NCBI GenBank assembly: GCA_025800105.1
Contig: JAOXSG010000953.1
Location: 1-41,480 of the forward strand
Direction of reading: 5' to 3'
Length of the DNA stretch: 41,480 nucleotides
Origin: Cohaesibacter sp.
GTDB lineage: Bacteria > Pseudomonadota > Alphaproteobacteria > Rhizobiales > Cohaesibacteraceae
The notes under the pieces are model-generated. The model worked only from the letters and a program-made list of their open reading frames with translations. It was not told where the DNA came from and searched no databases. Shown here piece by piece: positions 30,934 through 39,197 of the stretch (positions are counted from its first letter, which is position 1; each line of letters starts with the position of its first letter). The position numbers and the translations under genes were made by a program.

Positions 30934-31569
30934 TTATAGAGAGCGTGCCTTTGCCAATGCTTTGGCTGCATTTTGGCGGATTGTGTCCCACTTTCCGGCC
31001 ATTATATCGTCTTGTTTGGCAATCCATGTGCCGCCAACGGCATTGACCATATCAAGGCTTAGCCAATCGGCCATATTGTCCAAAGAGATGCCACCGGTTG
31101 GATTGAAACGAATGCCCGTATGCAGATAAGGGCCTGCGATATTTTTTAGCATTGCGGGGCCGCCTGAGGCCATTGCGGGATAGAATTTGACCAATTTACA
31201 TCCATGCCGCAAGGCGATTTGCAGCTCTGATGGGGTCATAATGCCCGGTGCAAAAGGCAGTGCTATGTCAGCTGCTACTTTCAGGACAGAGGCGTCAATG
31301 CCTGGAGAGAGAGCAAACATGGCCCCGGCATTTTTGGCAATTTTTGCCTGCTCTTCATCAAGCACAGTGCCCGCGCCGATCAGCATATCGGGGCGATGGT
31401 GCGCAATCTGCTCAATCGCTTTGGCGGCGGCTTTTGTGCGAAAGGTGATTTCGGCAACGGGCAGACCCGCCTCTATCAGGGCATCGGCCAATGGCAAGGC
31501 ATCTTGCTCCCGGTCCAGAGCAATCACTGGCACCACACCAAACGTTGCAAGTTTTTCAAAGATATCCAT
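30934..31569 (-). CDS. eda: 2-dehydro-3-deoxy-phosphogluconate (KDPG/KHG) aldolase
   Basis: 211-residue class I aldolase cleaving KDPG to pyruvate and glyceraldehyde 3-phosphate. The catalytic residues are recognisable: Glu in VAEITFRTKAA, the phosphate-site GAGTVLDEEQ, and the Schiff-base lysine in CKLVKFYPAMASGG. RFNPTGGISLDN and AVGGTWIAK complete the barrel. ATG 31569 is chosen over 31581 because TGAGG then lies at the right distance. It is the last gene of the long reverse block, 58 bases after the LacI gene, so regulator and aldolase are likely co-transcribed. It supplies the final step of the KDG route begun by KdgK. Confidence 0.94.
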   Translation of the reverse strand: MDIFEKLATFGVVPVIALDREQDALPLADALIEAGLPVAEITFRTKAAAKAIEQIAHHRPDMLIGAGTVLDEEQAKIAKNAGAMFALSPGIDASVLKVAADIALPFAPGIMTPSELQIALRHGCKLVKFYPAMASGGPAMLKNIAGPYLHTGIRFNPTGGISLDNMADWLSLDMVNAVGGTWIAKQDDIMAGKWDTIRQNAAKALAKARSL

Positions 31570-31627
31570 ATGATGCCTCATAGCCTTTTCGTTGTTGTTT
31601 TCGGCCTATTGGCTTTATGCCGCTGGC

Positions 31628-32644
31628 TCAAAGACTGTTGTGACTGGATTGCCGAATAGACAAGGACACTGATGTTCTGGTTTCTGCGGATGGTTTTGCG
31701 CCATGTTCCAGCCAGTTTATGATTGTGGCAGCTGTCTGTTCTCCAATCTTGGCAATGTTGCAACTGATCGAAGACAGCGAGGGAAAGGTTTGGGCGACAT
31801 CTTCGATATCGTCAAAGCCGACCAGCAAAAAGTCTTTGCCAACGGCGCATTGTTGTTCCTGAAACCCCGATAACATACCAAGGGCAACGAGATCATTGAA
31901 ACAAAGGGCTGCGTCTATTTCCGGGTGCTCTTGCAACATTTTTTTTGCAGCTTGGCGGCCAAAATCGCGGGTTGCACTGCCTGTCAGGATGAAAGGCTCA
32001 AGCTTTTCGTCTTTGAGTGCTTTCAAATAGCCTGATTTGCGCTCTTCGGTGATTGCACGGGCTTCCAACCCCCCAACAAAAGCAATGCGTTTGGCACCTT
32101 GCTTGATCAGATGATGCGTAGCAAGACTTGTGCCTTCTACATAATCGGGGGCGAGAAAGGGGAAAATATCCCATCGTTTATCGACCGAGCGCAGCAATTG
32201 CATGGTGGGGATGCCTGCCCTTTCCAGCGCGTCGAAGCTTTCAGCCGTGTCCCCATAAGCAGGAGAAATGATCAGGGCGGAGACGCCATGTTCAATCATG
32301 GAGCTGATGACTTGGGACTGAGTTTGCGGATTTTCGTCAGTATTGGCGATAACCGCCGAATAGCCTGCCTCTGACAAGGTCATTTGCAGAGAGGTGGCAA
32401 ATTCGGTGAAGAAGGGGTTGCGCAAATCATTGATCACCAACCCGACAAGACCGGCATTGGACATGCGCATATTGGCTGCGGCCCGGTTATAGACATAGCC
32501 CAGATCGCTCATGGCTTCGAGCACCAGAAGACGTGTGGACTGGCGCACAGACGGATTGTTTTGCAAAACCAGACTGACCGTCGATTTTGACACCCCCGCT
32601 TTGCGGGCAACATCTATGATTGTTGGTCTGCGCTTCTCAGCCAC
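31628..32644 (-). CDS. LacI family transcriptional regulator
   Basis: 338-residue one-component regulator. The N-terminal helix-turn-helix and hinge are classic: PTIIDVARKAGVSKSTVSLV followed by RQSTRLLVLEAMSDLGYVYN. The effector domain is a periplasmic-binding-protein-like sugar-binding fold (GLVGLVINDLRNPFFTE, DAALCFNDLVALGM, GFDDIEDVAQTFPSLSSI). Sugars or sugar acids normally relieve DNA binding. Located between the Dabb gene (79-base gap containing a nested hairpin) and eda. The likely operator is the CG-centred palindrome TGGAACGTTCCA at 26579-26590. It probably controls both arms of the catabolic cluster. Confidence 0.93.
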   Translation of the reverse strand: MAEKRRPTIIDVARKAGVSKSTVSLVLQNNPSVRQSTRLLVLEAMSDLGYVYNRAAANMRMSNAGLVGLVINDLRNPFFTEFATSLQMTLSEAGYSAVIANTDENPQTQSQVISSMIEHGVSALIISPAYGDTAESFDALERAGIPTMQLLRSVDKRWDIFPFLAPDYVEGTSLATHHLIKQGAKRIAFVGGLEARAITEERKSGYLKALKDEKLEPFILTGSATRDFGRQAAKKMLQEHPEIDAALCFNDLVALGMLSGFQEQQCAVGKDFLLVGFDDIEDVAQTFPSLSSISCNIAKIGEQTAATIINWLEHGAKPSAETRTSVSLSIRQSSHNSL

Positions 32645-32685
32645 TCTTCGTCACTCCATCAAGCCGTCGGTCATCCTGTTGATGC

Positions 32686-32724
32686 GCCCCTTTTACGTTT
32701 GATTATGGGGCCAATCAAGGGGGC
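32686..32724. repeat. Nested hairpin between the Dabb and LacI genes
   Basis: Outer GCCCC (32686-32690) and GGGGC (32720-32724), with inner TTGATT (32699-32704) and AATCAA (32713-32718) around an 8-base loop. It begins at the Dabb stop codon. There is no T-run after it on the reverse strand, so attenuation or mRNA processing upstream of lacI is more likely than full termination. Confidence 0.45.
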
Positions 32725-33032
32725 TAACAGGCGAGGTCAAATACCAGAATGCCATCCAGTCCGCCGACCGCATTGGCAACAAGTTTGGCACCCAGTTTTT
32801 TGTGGTCCTCGTGGTCCTGATAGGCCTGCAAGGTCTCCCAATCGGCAAAATCTGCTACAAATCCATGCATATAGCCGCGTTCAATCTGTTCCGGGCTTTC
32901 GCTTTTGCCTGCGGTAATGGACAACACACCCGGAATTTTGTCTTTGATCTCGTGCAATTCTGCAAAGATTGCGGCAATGTCCTGTTCGCCAAGTGTGTCT
33001 TGAAATTTAATCAAAACGATATGTCTTATCAT
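32724..33032 (-). CDS. Stress-responsive A/B barrel (Dabb) domain protein
   Basis: 102-residue single-domain protein. The N-terminus MIRHIVLIKFQD with the conserved His, the central ITAGKSESPEQIERGYMHGF and the aromatic-rich YQDHEDHKKLG are typical of the Dabb ferredoxin-like dimeric barrel. Some family members catalyse cyclisation or protect against stress; many have no known activity. It overlaps the stop of the upstream GMC gene by ATGA, a sign of tight translational coupling. A role linked to the GMC product (for example handling an unstable keto-sugar or lactone) is a guess from context. Confidence 0.85.
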   Translation of the reverse strand: MIRHIVLIKFQDTLGEQDIAAIFAELHEIKDKIPGVLSITAGKSESPEQIERGYMHGFVADFADWETLQAYQDHEDHKKLGAKLVANAVGGLDGILVFDLAC

Positions 33033-34624
33033 GATGCTGTCATCCCGTTGTCGTGTTTAATCATGTCTGCGGCTTTCTCTCCAATCATGATGGCGGCCGC
33101 GTTGGTATTGGACGAAATGACCGTTGGCATGATGGCGTTATCAACCACCCGCAGACCTTCGATGCCATTGAAGCGCAAGCGTATATCGACTACGGCCTCC
33201 TCATCTGCGCCCATGCGGCATGTTCCAACACAATGGTGCGATGTTTTGGAATGCTGGCAGATGAAGTCAAAATAATCCTGATCGCTTTTCACCTCTGGTC
33301 CGGGCAAGCGCTCTGCCAAAATGTAATCGGACAAAGCGGATTGAGAGAGAATGTCCTGTGTCAGTTTCAGGCCTCTAATCGACATCTCCCGATCGATTGG
33401 ATCTTCAAGATAATTGGGGTCAATCAAGGGGGCTTTTGCCGGATCATCACTTTGCAAGCGCACGCTGCCTCTGGAGCGCGGGCGCAAATAGCAGGAATTG
33501 AGGGTTACCCCGCCCTGTGGCATGGATGCGACGCCATGCTCGATGCCAGTGCCCAAGCCCAAATGAAATTGCAGATCAGGCGAGCGGGCATCCGGGTCGG
33601 CATACCAAAAACCGCCGGTTTCAAACAAGGAAGAGGCAACGGGGCCTTTGCGGCCAAAGATATATTGCAGTCCGGCAAGTGCGGCCCAATGGGGTTTTGC
33701 ATAGCGATCATAGCTATAAGGGCCGCTTAATTCGGCAATGCAATAGAGATCAAGATGATCTTGCAGATTGGCGCCAACGCCGCCTTGATCATAGACCACA
33801 TCCATACCGAGGGATTTTAGATGGTCGGCAGGCCCGATGCCTGAGAGTTGCAACAATCTTGGTGAACCGATTGCACCAGAGGCAAGCAAGACTTCGCGAT
33901 CTGCGTGATAGAGCGTGCCATCGGTCAGTTCCACCCCTGTTGCCCGGCCTTTTTCGACGATGATGCGGCGGACTTGCGCCCCCAGCTTGACCGTCAGGTT
34001 TTTGCGGAGCTGATTGGGGGTGACATATGCCATGGCGGCAGAAGAACGGCGGACATTGCGCTGGGTGAGCTGATAATAGCAGGTGCCGTCTTGCTTTTCG
34101 CCATTGATATCCAGATTGCGGGGGATGCCAAGCTGGGCGGCAGCATCGAAATAGGCATCGCAAATTGGCAATGGGGCACTTGGTTGGCTTACGCCAAGGG
34201 GGCCGCCTTTGCCATGATAGTGATTTTCGTACGTGTCATTGTCTTCTGCCTTTTTGTAATAGGGCAAAATATCGTCATAGCCCCAGCCTGTGCAGCCCAT
34301 TTGCAGCCAGTCGTCATAATCCTGCGCATTACCGCGGGTGTAAATCTGGGCATTGATAGCAGAGCCGCCGCCAATCACCTTGGCTTGGGTATAGCGAAAG
34401 ATCTTGTTTTGCATATGTTTTTGCGGGATGGTGTCCCAGCCCCAAGAGCCAATGCCTTTTGTCATTTTCGCAAAGCCTGCGGGTAAATGATAAAAGGGAT
34501 GCTTGTCGCCGCCCCCTGCTTCCAACAAGAGAATAGAGGCTGAGGGATCTTCCGAGAGGCGGCCTGCAAGAACAGAACCGGCAGAGCCTCCACCAATAAT
34601 AATGAAATCATAGCCTTGTGACAT
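33029..34624 (-). CDS. GMC family FAD oxidoreductase, choline/alcohol dehydrogenase-like
   Basis: 531-residue glucose-methanol-choline flavoenzyme. The FAD motif is DFIIIGGGSAGSVLAGRLSE. The GMC signature 1 region is KVIGGGSAINAQIYTRGN and signature 2 is GAIGSPRLLQLSGIGP. The catalytic His lies in SHHCVGTCRMG and its partner Asn in SSNTNAAAIMIGEKA. It most resembles BetA/AlkJ-type dehydrogenases that pass electrons to quinones, with no signal peptide, so it would work in the cytoplasm or at the inner membrane. The nearby aldehyde dehydrogenase could take the next step (alcohol to aldehyde to acid). A very strong ribosome-binding site (AAGGAGGGG) precedes ATG 34624. Its stop overlaps the Dabb start. 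Confidence 0.9.
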   Translation of the reverse strand: MSQGYDFIIIGGGSAGSVLAGRLSEDPSASILLLEAGGGDKHPFYHLPAGFAKMTKGIGSWGWDTIPQKHMQNKIFRYTQAKVIGGGSAINAQIYTRGNAQDYDDWLQMGCTGWGYDDILPYYKKAEDNDTYENHYHGKGGPLGVSQPSAPLPICDAYFDAAAQLGIPRNLDINGEKQDGTCYYQLTQRNVRRSSAAMAYVTPNQLRKNLTVKLGAQVRRIIVEKGRATGVELTDGTLYHADREVLLASGAIGSPRLLQLSGIGPADHLKSLGMDVVYDQGGVGANLQDHLDLYCIAELSGPYSYDRYAKPHWAALAGLQYIFGRKGPVASSLFETGGFWYADPDARSPDLQFHLGLGTGIEHGVASMPQGGVTLNSCYLRPRSRGSVRLQSDDPAKAPLIDPNYLEDPIDREMSIRGLKLTQDILSQSALSDYILAERLPGPEVKSDQDYFDFICQHSKTSHHCVGTCRMGADEEAVVDIRLRFNGIEGLRVVDNAIMPTVISSNTNAAAIMIGEKAADMIKHDNGMTAS

Positions 34625-34669
34625 GAACCCCTCCTTGTTGGGCCCTGTTGGATATCAGGTCTTTGCCGA

Positions 34670-36160
34670 TCAATGCACGGCGATCGTCTTTTCCATGAAA
34701 TCTGCGGTGCGAATGGCAAGAGCTGCGATTGTCAGTGCAGGATTGACGGCTGCCGATGTTGGCAGAACGGATGCATCTGCAATGAAAAGATTGGGATGAT
34801 CGTGACTGCGGCACATAGCATCGACGACGCTTGATCTTGGATCATTGCCCATGCGCGCTGTACCGCATTGATGGGACGGTGTGCGGCGATCAAAGGGTTT
34901 TGACAGAACGATTGGATATCCCGCCTGTTTCAACTTGCCTTTTATCTTCTCGACAAGGGCAAGATGGGCGTCCCAGTTGGAGCGCTTCCAGTCCAGTTTG
35001 ATTTGGCCCTTTTGCAGGCTGACCCGGCTGTCCGGGTGGGGTAAATCTTCGGACATGGCGTAAATATCGACAGAATGGGCGGCAATCCAGTTGGCAATTG
35101 GGCGCGGAAGGCCTGAAGCGGCTTGCAAAATGGTGCCGGAGATTTTTCCCAGCATCTGGATATTGCCCAGCGGCTCGCCATTTGGCCCGCCTGTCAGGTA
35201 ATAGTCATTGACCATCAGGGTTTTTTGATAAATGGAGCGATTGCGCCTGAATGGATGAAGCGCCATGACAGCCGAGCAATTGTGATTCATAAAATTGCGG
35301 CCAACCTGATCGGAGCTGTTGGCCAGACCATTGGGATTTTGCTCATTCGCGGAGGCGAGCAACAAAGCAGCGCTCTGTACGGCCCCCGCTGCCAAGACTA
35401 TGGTAGGCGCTTGCAATCTTTCGCCGCTATCCAGCTCAATTGCGCTGATATGATTGTCTTTGCCGGTTAGAAGCCGCTTGACTTTTGCTTTTGTGAGCAA
35501 AGAAACGTTGTTATGTTTGAGCGCCATGGTCAGCCCGATGCTATGGGCATCCATCTTGCCGCCATTGGTATCGGGAAAGGCATCCCATGGGGTTGGTGCG
35601 TGTGCCAGCCATCGGTCGAGATCCACCCCAAGCGGGAGGGATGAGGGATTGAGCCCGACCGATGACAATCTGGTTCGCAAGTCTGCAATATCCGGCTCAT
35701 CTGGCACGGGAGCGTAAAGATAGGCTTTGGAGTGAGCTGGCTCGCTCGGATCTTCGCCAATTTGCCCTCTGACCTTATAGAGATGCTCTGCCTGACTATA
35801 GAATGTTTCCAGTTCTTGATAGGAAATGGGCCAACCGGGAGTTTGCCCGCCCATATGCGCTATGGGTGAGAAATCCTCTTGGCGATAGCGCATGAGGACT
35901 GCGCCGTAAAATCTGGAATTGCCGCCGGTATAATAATAATTGCCCGGATTGAAAGGCTCATTTTGGCCATTCAACCATGTCTCATCGGGACGATAATGGC
36001 CTTTGGCGAAAATGGCGTCATCATCGCGGTCATTCTGGTCGGGGAGCAAATGATCTCCCCTTTCCAGAATGAGAATATTCAGGCCCGATGGTGCTAATGC
36101 TGCGGCAAGTGTTGCGCCGCCCATGCCGGATCCTATGATGATGACATCTGGCCCTTTCAT
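34670..36160 (-). CDS. GMC family FAD oxidoreductase, short sugar-dehydrogenase type
   Basis: 496-residue flavoprotein of the GMC superfamily but of a different subgroup from its neighbour. The FAD motif is DVIIIGSGMGGATLAAALAP and the GMC segment YYYTGGNSRFYGAVLMRYR. The product-side helix is VLAAGAVQSAALLLASA. The catalytic His lies in SHQCGTARMGNDP and Asn in AAVNPALTIAALA. This layout resembles pyranose/glucoside dehydrogenases and other bacterial GMC enzymes acting on sugars. No Tat or Sec signal is seen, unlike periplasmic glucoside-3-dehydrogenases. ATG 36160 overlaps the stop of the ABC ATPase (ATGA), linking expression of the importer and the oxidase. The substrate is inferred to be the imported sugar. 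Confidence 0.87.
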   Translation of the reverse strand: MKGPDVIIIGSGMGGATLAAALAPSGLNILILERGDHLLPDQNDRDDDAIFAKGHYRPDETWLNGQNEPFNPGNYYYTGGNSRFYGAVLMRYRQEDFSPIAHMGGQTPGWPISYQELETFYSQAEHLYKVRGQIGEDPSEPAHSKAYLYAPVPDEPDIADLRTRLSSVGLNPSSLPLGVDLDRWLAHAPTPWDAFPDTNGGKMDAHSIGLTMALKHNNVSLLTKAKVKRLLTGKDNHISAIELDSGERLQAPTIVLAAGAVQSAALLLASANEQNPNGLANSSDQVGRNFMNHNCSAVMALHPFRRNRSIYQKTLMVNDYYLTGGPNGEPLGNIQMLGKISGTILQAASGLPRPIANWIAAHSVDIYAMSEDLPHPDSRVSLQKGQIKLDWKRSNWDAHLALVEKIKGKLKQAGYPIVLSKPFDRRTPSHQCGTARMGNDPRSSVVDAMCRSHDHPNLFIADASVLPTSAAVNPALTIAALAIRTADFMEKTIAVH

Positions 36161-37269
36161 GGCTTTATGCGCATTTCGGTTGCAGGATCGAAAGCCACGG
36201 CTTTTTCCATATTGACGGCAAACTGGAAGATATCGCCAGACTGTACATTGGCATCGGCGCGCATTCTGGCAATGATTTCCTTGCCGCCCAATTCCATGGT
36301 GACATAGGTATCAGCACCAGCAGGCTCTGTGACGCCAATGCGGTTTGTCAGGCTGACAATATTGGAAGAATTGCGATCTGCGCCATCGGGATCTGTGATC
36401 GATTCCGGGCGAATACCCAAGAGAATGTCCTTGCCATCCCAGTCAGACAGATTGTCCTGCTCAAGGCGCAACATTTGCTCGGACCCATCATGGATTTTGA
36501 CAAGCGCATGAGGGGTGCCGTCCTGCATTGTGATTTTGGCAGGCACCACATTCATGGCGGGACTGCCCATGAAGGTAGCCACATACACATTGGCCGGGCT
36601 GTCATAAATCTCTTTCGGGGTGCCCAATTGCTGCACATAGCCCTGATACATGACAGCAATGCGCGTTGACAGCGTCATGGCTTCAATCTGGTCATGGGTC
36701 ACATAGACGATGGTTGTTTTGAGCTTTTCGTGCAGCTTCTTGATTTCTGTGCGCATATCAACGCGTAATTTTGCATCCAGATTGGACAAGGGTTCATCAA
36801 ACAGGAAAACGTCAGGATCGCGCACCAGCGCCCTGCCCATGGCGACCCTTTGGCGCTGACCGCCGGATAATTGGCCGGGTTTGCGATCCAGCAGATTTTC
36901 GATCTGCAACAATTTTGCAACATCTTGCAGAGCGGTTTGCTGATCTTCTTTTGGCACATTATGCATTTCCATGCCAAAGGTGATATTTTGCGCAACGCTC
37001 ATATTGGGATAGAGGGCGTAGCTTTGAAAGACCATGGCGATATTGCGTTTTGACGGATGGACACCGTTCATCACGCGATCCTTGATCGAGATCTCGCCTG
37101 AGGTGATTGTTTCAAGCCCTGCAATCATGTTCAAAAGCGTGGATTTTCCGCAGCCGGACGGGCCGACCAGAACGAGAAACTCCCCTTCTTCTACCGCGAT
37201 ATCCACCTGATGCAGAACTTCTACCTGTCCATAAGACTTCGTAACATTCTGTATATCGAGAAAGCCCAT
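36157..37269 (-). CDS. Sugar ABC transporter ATP-binding protein (MalK/UgpC/GtsD type)
   Basis: About 370 residues. The ABC domain has Walker A GPSGCGKSTLLNMIAG, Q-loop VFQSYALYPNMSV, signature LSGGQRQRVAMGRAL, Walker B VFLFDEPLSNLDAKLR and H-loop YVTHDQIEAM. The C-terminal third is the TOBE/OB regulatory domain of MalK-like proteins (LLGIRPESITDPDG, IGVTEPAGADTYVTMELGG). ATG 37269 (MGFLDIQNVTKSYG) follows a good AAGGAAAAG site and is preferred over the frame start at 37314. It serves the two permeases encoded directly upstream, 31 bases away. Confidence 0.96.
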   Translation of the reverse strand: MGFLDIQNVTKSYGQVEVLHQVDIAVEEGEFLVLVGPSGCGKSTLLNMIAGLETITSGEISIKDRVMNGVHPSKRNIAMVFQSYALYPNMSVAQNITFGMEMHNVPKEDQQTALQDVAKLLQIENLLDRKPGQLSGGQRQRVAMGRALVRDPDVFLFDEPLSNLDAKLRVDMRTEIKKLHEKLKTTIVYVTHDQIEAMTLSTRIAVMYQGYVQQLGTPKEIYDSPANVYVATFMGSPAMNVVPAKITMQDGTPHALVKIHDGSEQMLRLEQDNLSDWDGKDILLGIRPESITDPDGADRNSSNIVSLTNRIGVTEPAGADTYVTMELGGKEIIARMRADANVQSGDIFQFAVNMEKAVAFDPATEMRIKP

Positions 37270-37300
37270 ATTCTTTTCCTTATGTCGATCTTTCATCATT

Positions 37301-38179
37301 TTAGCCTTTGACACTGCCTGCCATCAGGCCTCTGACGAAATAGCGTCCTGCTACGATATAAACGAGAAGGGTTGGAAGAGCCGCGAGAATGGCTCCTGCA
37401 AAATGCACGTTATATTCCTTAACCCCGGTTGAGGATTGCACCAGATTGTTCAGCGCCACGGTCATGGGTTGGCTCTGCCCGCCAAAAGAGGCACCAAAGA
37501 GGAAGTCATTCCAGATATTGGTGAATTGCCAGATGACGCAGACAACCGTAATGGGGCCGGAGACCGGCAACATGATGCGCCAGAAAATGCGAAAGAAGCC
37601 TGCACCGTCAATCATGGCCGCGCGCACCAGCTCTGTCGGGAAAACGGCATAATAATTGCGGAAATAGAGGGTCGAAAAGCCGATGCCATAGACCACATGC
37701 ACAAGAACCAGTCCCGGTATGGAGCCTGCCAGTCCCAATTTTCCTAAGACAGAGGCCATAGGGATCAGAACGATCTGAAAGGGAATGAAGCAGGAAAAGA
37801 GCAACAGGCCAAAGATGATTGTATCGCCCTTAAAGGTCCATTTTGTCAGCACATAGCCGTTCAAAGCCCCAAGAATGGTTGAAATGGCAACGGCGGGCAC
37901 CACCATCAGAATGGAATTGAGGAAATAGGGTTTCAGGCCGGTTGGCTCAACGCCGATTTGGGCCGATGACCATGCCTGTTTCCATGGCTCGATGGTCCAG
38001 CTCTCTGGCAGCGCCATCATATTGCCACCGGTAATTTCAGCCAATGGTTTGAGGGAATTGGCAACCATGACGAAAAGCGGCAGCAAATAGAAAAGCGCGA
38101 AAACAAGCAAAATGCCGTAAATGAATATGCGCGTTCCGGTGCCGGTGCGTATTGCTGTATCCTGTTCTGCGACGGCCAT
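37301..38179 (-). CDS. Sugar ABC transporter permease (MalG/GtsC type)
   Basis: 292-residue inner-membrane permease of the CUT1 family. The N-terminal helix is FIYGILLVFALFYLLPLFV, five more spans follow, and the EAA loop is ELVRAAMIDGAGFFRIFWRI. It ends in FVRGLMAGSVKG, the normal MalG-type C-terminus that contacts the ATPase. ATG 38179 overlaps the stop of the upstream permease by one base (TGATG) and has AAGGAG eight bases before it; a GTG at 38182 is an alternative. It forms a heterodimer with the MalF-type permease. Confidence 0.94.
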   Translation of the reverse strand: MAVAEQDTAIRTGTGTRIFIYGILLVFALFYLLPLFVMVANSLKPLAEITGGNMMALPESWTIEPWKQAWSSAQIGVEPTGLKPYFLNSILMVVPAVAISTILGALNGYVLTKWTFKGDTIIFGLLLFSCFIPFQIVLIPMASVLGKLGLAGSIPGLVLVHVVYGIGFSTLYFRNYYAVFPTELVRAAMIDGAGFFRIFWRIMLPVSGPITVVCVIWQFTNIWNDFLFGASFGGQSQPMTVALNNLVQSSTGVKEYNVHFAGAILAALPTLLVYIVAGRYFVRGLMAGSVKG

Positions 38180-39075
38180 CACTTTTTCTCCTTCAATTCA
38201 GCATAGAGATAGGGTGTCATGATGGCGGCGATTGTCATCAGCATGATCACAGCGGATGCGGCACCAATGCCCATTGAATTTCTGGTGAAGGTGTAGGAAT
38301 ACATGAAGGTTGCCGGTAATTCGGTTGCCCGTCCTGGCCCGCCTCCGGTCAATGCGATGATCAAATCATAGGATTTGACCGCCAGATGGGCGAGGATGAC
38401 AAAAGCGGAGAGGAAAGCGGGACGCAGCAGCGGGATTACAATGCGGCGATAGAGGTTCCAGTTTGATGCCCCATCAATCTGGGCGGCTTTGAGGATTTCG
38501 TTGTCAATGCCACGCAAACCTGCCAGAAACATTGACATAACAAAGCCAGATGTTTGCCAGACAGCGGCAATCACAACGGTATAGATTGCAAGATTTCGGT
38601 CTTTGATCCAGCCAAATTCGAAACTCTCCCAGCCCCATAAATGCATGGTATTTTCGAGGCCTATGCCCGGATCCATAATCCACTTCCAGGCGGTGCCGGT
38701 GACAATGAAGCTCAACGCCATTGGATAGAGATAGATCGGGCGCAACATCCCCTCGCCGCGGATTTTCTGATCCAAAAGAATTGCGAGACTGAGGCCAATC
38801 ACGGTGCAAATCACGATATAGAGCGTTGCGAAAATGCCCAGATTGATGATGGCAGTCCACCAAGCACGCAATCCCCAAAGCTTAACATAATTGCCAACGC
38901 CAACCCAATCATGGCTTGGCAGCATTTTGGAGCCGGTGAAGCTGAGATAGATCGTATAGATGATAAAGCCATAGACGAAGACGAACATGGCTGCCACGGA
39001 GGGCGATAAAACGATTTTCGGCAACCATTCTTGAAGACGTGTACGAAAATCCGCCGTAGAACTGCTGGATGTCAT
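38179..39075 (-). CDS. Sugar ABC transporter permease (MalF/GtsB type)
   Basis: 298-residue CUT1 permease with about six membrane helices. The EAA motif is EILKAAQIDGASNWNLYRRI and family segments such as LYPMALSFIVTGTAWKWIMDPG are clear. ATG 39075 has a near-ideal GGGAGGAACC site, so it replaces the longer frame starting at 39090. The gap to the binding-protein gene (122 bases) contains a 9-bp hairpin. It pairs with the downstream MalG-type permease by coupled translation. Confidence 0.94.
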   Translation of the reverse strand: MTSSSSTADFRTRLQEWLPKIVLSPSVAAMFVFVYGFIIYTIYLSFTGSKMLPSHDWVGVGNYVKLWGLRAWWTAIINLGIFATLYIVICTVIGLSLAILLDQKIRGEGMLRPIYLYPMALSFIVTGTAWKWIMDPGIGLENTMHLWGWESFEFGWIKDRNLAIYTVVIAAVWQTSGFVMSMFLAGLRGIDNEILKAAQIDGASNWNLYRRIVIPLLRPAFLSAFVILAHLAVKSYDLIIALTGGGPGRATELPATFMYSYTFTRNSMGIGAASAVIMLMTIAAIMTPYLYAELKEKK

Positions 39076-39155
39076 GGTTCCTCCCGGCATGGGTCATCAT
39101 TCAATGGCTTGCATGTCACAAACCAAGGCAAAGGCTAAAATTATAGTTGAGTGAA

Positions 39156-39184
39156 GGACAGAGGCAGACTTTCCACCTCTGTCC
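39156..39184. repeat. Hairpin between the sugar-binding-protein and permease genes
   Basis: GGACAGAGG (39156-39164) and CCTCTGTCC (39176-39184) pair perfectly over 9 bp with an 11-base loop, 13 bases after the binding-protein stop. On the reverse strand it is followed by TTCACTCAAC, not a T-run. This suggests a transcript-stabilising or partial-attenuation element. Confidence 0.75.
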
Positions 39185-39197
39185 ATTATGGTGCAGC

